Below are positions 6,220 to 6,986 of a stretch of 6,986 nt of DNA, one piece after another. The notes under the pieces were generated by a model. The model saw only the letters and a list, made by a program, of their open reading frames with translations, ran no database searches and was not told where the DNA came from. This stretch comes from Kiloniellaceae bacterium (GTDB taxonomy: Bacteria > Pseudomonadota > Alphaproteobacteria > Kiloniellales > Kiloniellaceae). The stretch spans positions 1-6,986 of the forward strand of contig JAJFGM010000364.1 in assembly GCA_021776145.1 (NCBI GenBank). The letters run 5' to 3'. The position numbers and the translations under genes are program-made. Position 1 is the first letter of the stretch. Every line of letters begins with the position of its first letter.

Positions 6220-6948
6220 ATGCCAATCATGATGTTGCGGATCGTATCGCTACTGCTTTTTATCCTGGTGGCGCTTGGAGATTTCACAGTCTCTGCCGAT
6301 CATCTCGGGATCAACGTGCTCGGTCATTCGATTCAACCGGCCAATGCTCAATCCAGCAACGATGATCCGGTTGCGATCATAGAAGACATCAAGGCAACCG
6401 ATAGTGATCTGGCATTTATGGATTTCGTATTCGCCGGTGACACCATAAACCTGAAAATTGGCGAATCCCTGAGACTGGCTTACCTGCAGTCTTGTGTCGT
6501 CGAAGAGTTCATGGGCGGCACAATCACGGTCGGTGATGCCCAGAGCAACATGACTGGCGGTTCGCTGCAATACCGCGAAGAGGTCGATTGCGACAGCAGC
6601 GCCATTGCCCCGACCGAAGGACAGGGTCAGGACGTCGCTGGAATCGTGTTTCGTGCCCCTGACTCGGATAACGAGGAGCCGTTGGTGATCGTCTATTCGA
6701 CGGCCCCGATTTTCACCTTCACCAAGCCGGTCAAACAGTTGGTCGTCCGGCGCGTAGACCCTGGTTTCGAAGAAGAGCACCGCTTTCAGGTGAATGGCAG
6801 ATGGCTGGATCTTGTGGACGAGCGGTTGTGGCTCGCAACCGGCGGACTGTATCGGGCCGAGACCGAGACTGAATCCAAACTGCTCCGAGTTTCCCGCAAG
6901 GCGACTGCGGCCAGTTCGTCCGTGATAAGCAGGCTTGTGGGATTTTAG
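6220..6948 (+). CDS. Exported FecR-like protein of unknown function
   Basis: Start taken as ATG 6220 (242 residues); ATGs at 6229 and 6232 also keep the signal peptide, and the GGA-type ribosome binding sequences do not decide. Residues 6-19 are strongly hydrophobic, with cleavage likely after VSA (26) or possibly after ANA (43). The mature part has a FADGD-like turn (FAGDTINLKIGESLRLAYL, 71-89), then SC at 91-92, a GGTITVG strand (99-105) and a second Cys at 124, which could pair with Cys92 in a disulphide. This β-rich pattern resembles FecR-type periplasmic domains, where D-x-I or L-x-G-x-x-L-x-L segments form a small β-sandwich. The match is by eye and moderate. No haem motif or transmembrane segment is present in the mature protein. 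It is followed after 3 nt by another start codon, implying an operon, and lies behind a CRP-type site. Role inferred: sensory or partner protein of the next gene product; no enzymatic residues recognised. Confidence 0.65.
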   Translation: MPIMMLRIVSLLLFILVALGDFTVSADHLGINVLGHSIQPANAQSSNDDPVAIIEDIKATDSDLAFMDFVFAGDTINLKIGESLRLAYLQSCVVEEFMGGTITVGDAQSNMTGGSLQYREEVDCDSSAIAPTEGQGQDVAGIVFRAPDSDNEEPLVIVYSTAPIFTFTKPVKQLVVRRVDPGFEEEHRFQVNGRWLDLVDERLWLATGGLYRAETETESKLLRVSRKATAASSSVISRLVGF

Positions 6949-6951
6949 ACC

Positions 6952-6986
6952 ATGAAACCGCGTGACTACGCGGTCACACTTCTTTT
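6952..6986 (+). CDS. Start of a downstream gene, truncated by the window edge
   Basis: An ATG 3 nt after the stop of the FecR-like gene opens a frame reading MKPRDYAVTLL to the end of the window. A short basic start followed by hydrophobic residues suits a membrane protein. GTGGGA at 6937-6942 could act as a ribosome binding site about 9 nt upstream. Only 11 codons are visible, so the product cannot be identified. In other bacteria FecR-like genes of this kind often precede CHASE2-domain membrane sensors, which start similarly; this is a guess from context only. Confidence 0.45.
   Translation, partial: MKPRDYAVTLL
6957..6974 (+). other. Perfect 7-bp hairpin at the start of the last gene
   Basis: ACCGCGT (6957-6963) and ACGCGGT (6968-6974) pair perfectly around a GACT tetraloop. 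A pyrimidine-rich stretch (CACTTCTTTT) follows from 6977. It could be read as a terminator of the FecR-like gene, but the stem is short, the T run begins late, and the hairpin lies inside the apparent next ORF. A hairpin limiting translation initiation, or chance, are the alternatives. Confidence 0.25.

Overview
The window looks like part of a respiratory or redox gene island from a Gram-negative bacterium, probably a member of the Pseudomonadota. Evidence for this is an outer-membrane β-barrel ending in phenylalanine, several Sec signal peptides, multihaem c-type cytochromes, and a perfect CRP-type palindrome (TGTGA-N6-TCACA). The genus cannot be read from the sequence. All supported genes lie on the + strand, and no mobile element, tRNA, rRNA or CRISPR array was seen.

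Layout. (1) 1-807: the 3' part of a multihaem cytochrome c gene with four CXXCH motifs; its start lies outside the window. (2) 982-2919: a 645-residue exported cytochrome with five CXXCH motifs in its N-terminal half and a haem-free C-terminal half with the GHxxPTG signature. It may be a lipoprotein. (3) 3034-4518: a 494-residue outer-membrane β-barrel. (4) 4700-5968: a membrane-anchored NAD(P)H-type flavin / [2Fe-2S] reductase with domain order TM helix, coiled coil, FAD, NAD, ferredoxin. (5) 5969-6219: an AT-richer intergenic region with a CRP-like site and a plausible class II promoter. (6) 6220-6948: an exported FecR-like protein of unknown function. (7) 6952 to the window end: the first codons of another gene, 3 nt after the previous stop.

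How they may work together (inference). Genes 1-3 have the parts list of a porin-cytochrome conduit, which moves electrons across the outer membrane: a periplasmic multihaem carrier, a possible surface cytochrome lipoprotein and a β-barrel. Gene 4 could feed electrons from NAD(P)H at the cytoplasmic face of the inner membrane. No quinol-oxidising CymA-type protein is visible in the window. The barrel has no cysteines and no recognised MtrB signature, so if this is a conduit it is not an obvious MtrCAB copy. An ordinary porin beside an exported redox enzyme is the main alternative.

The last two genes look like a separate transcription unit, probably a sensory or regulatory pair, under control of a CRP/FNR-family regulator.
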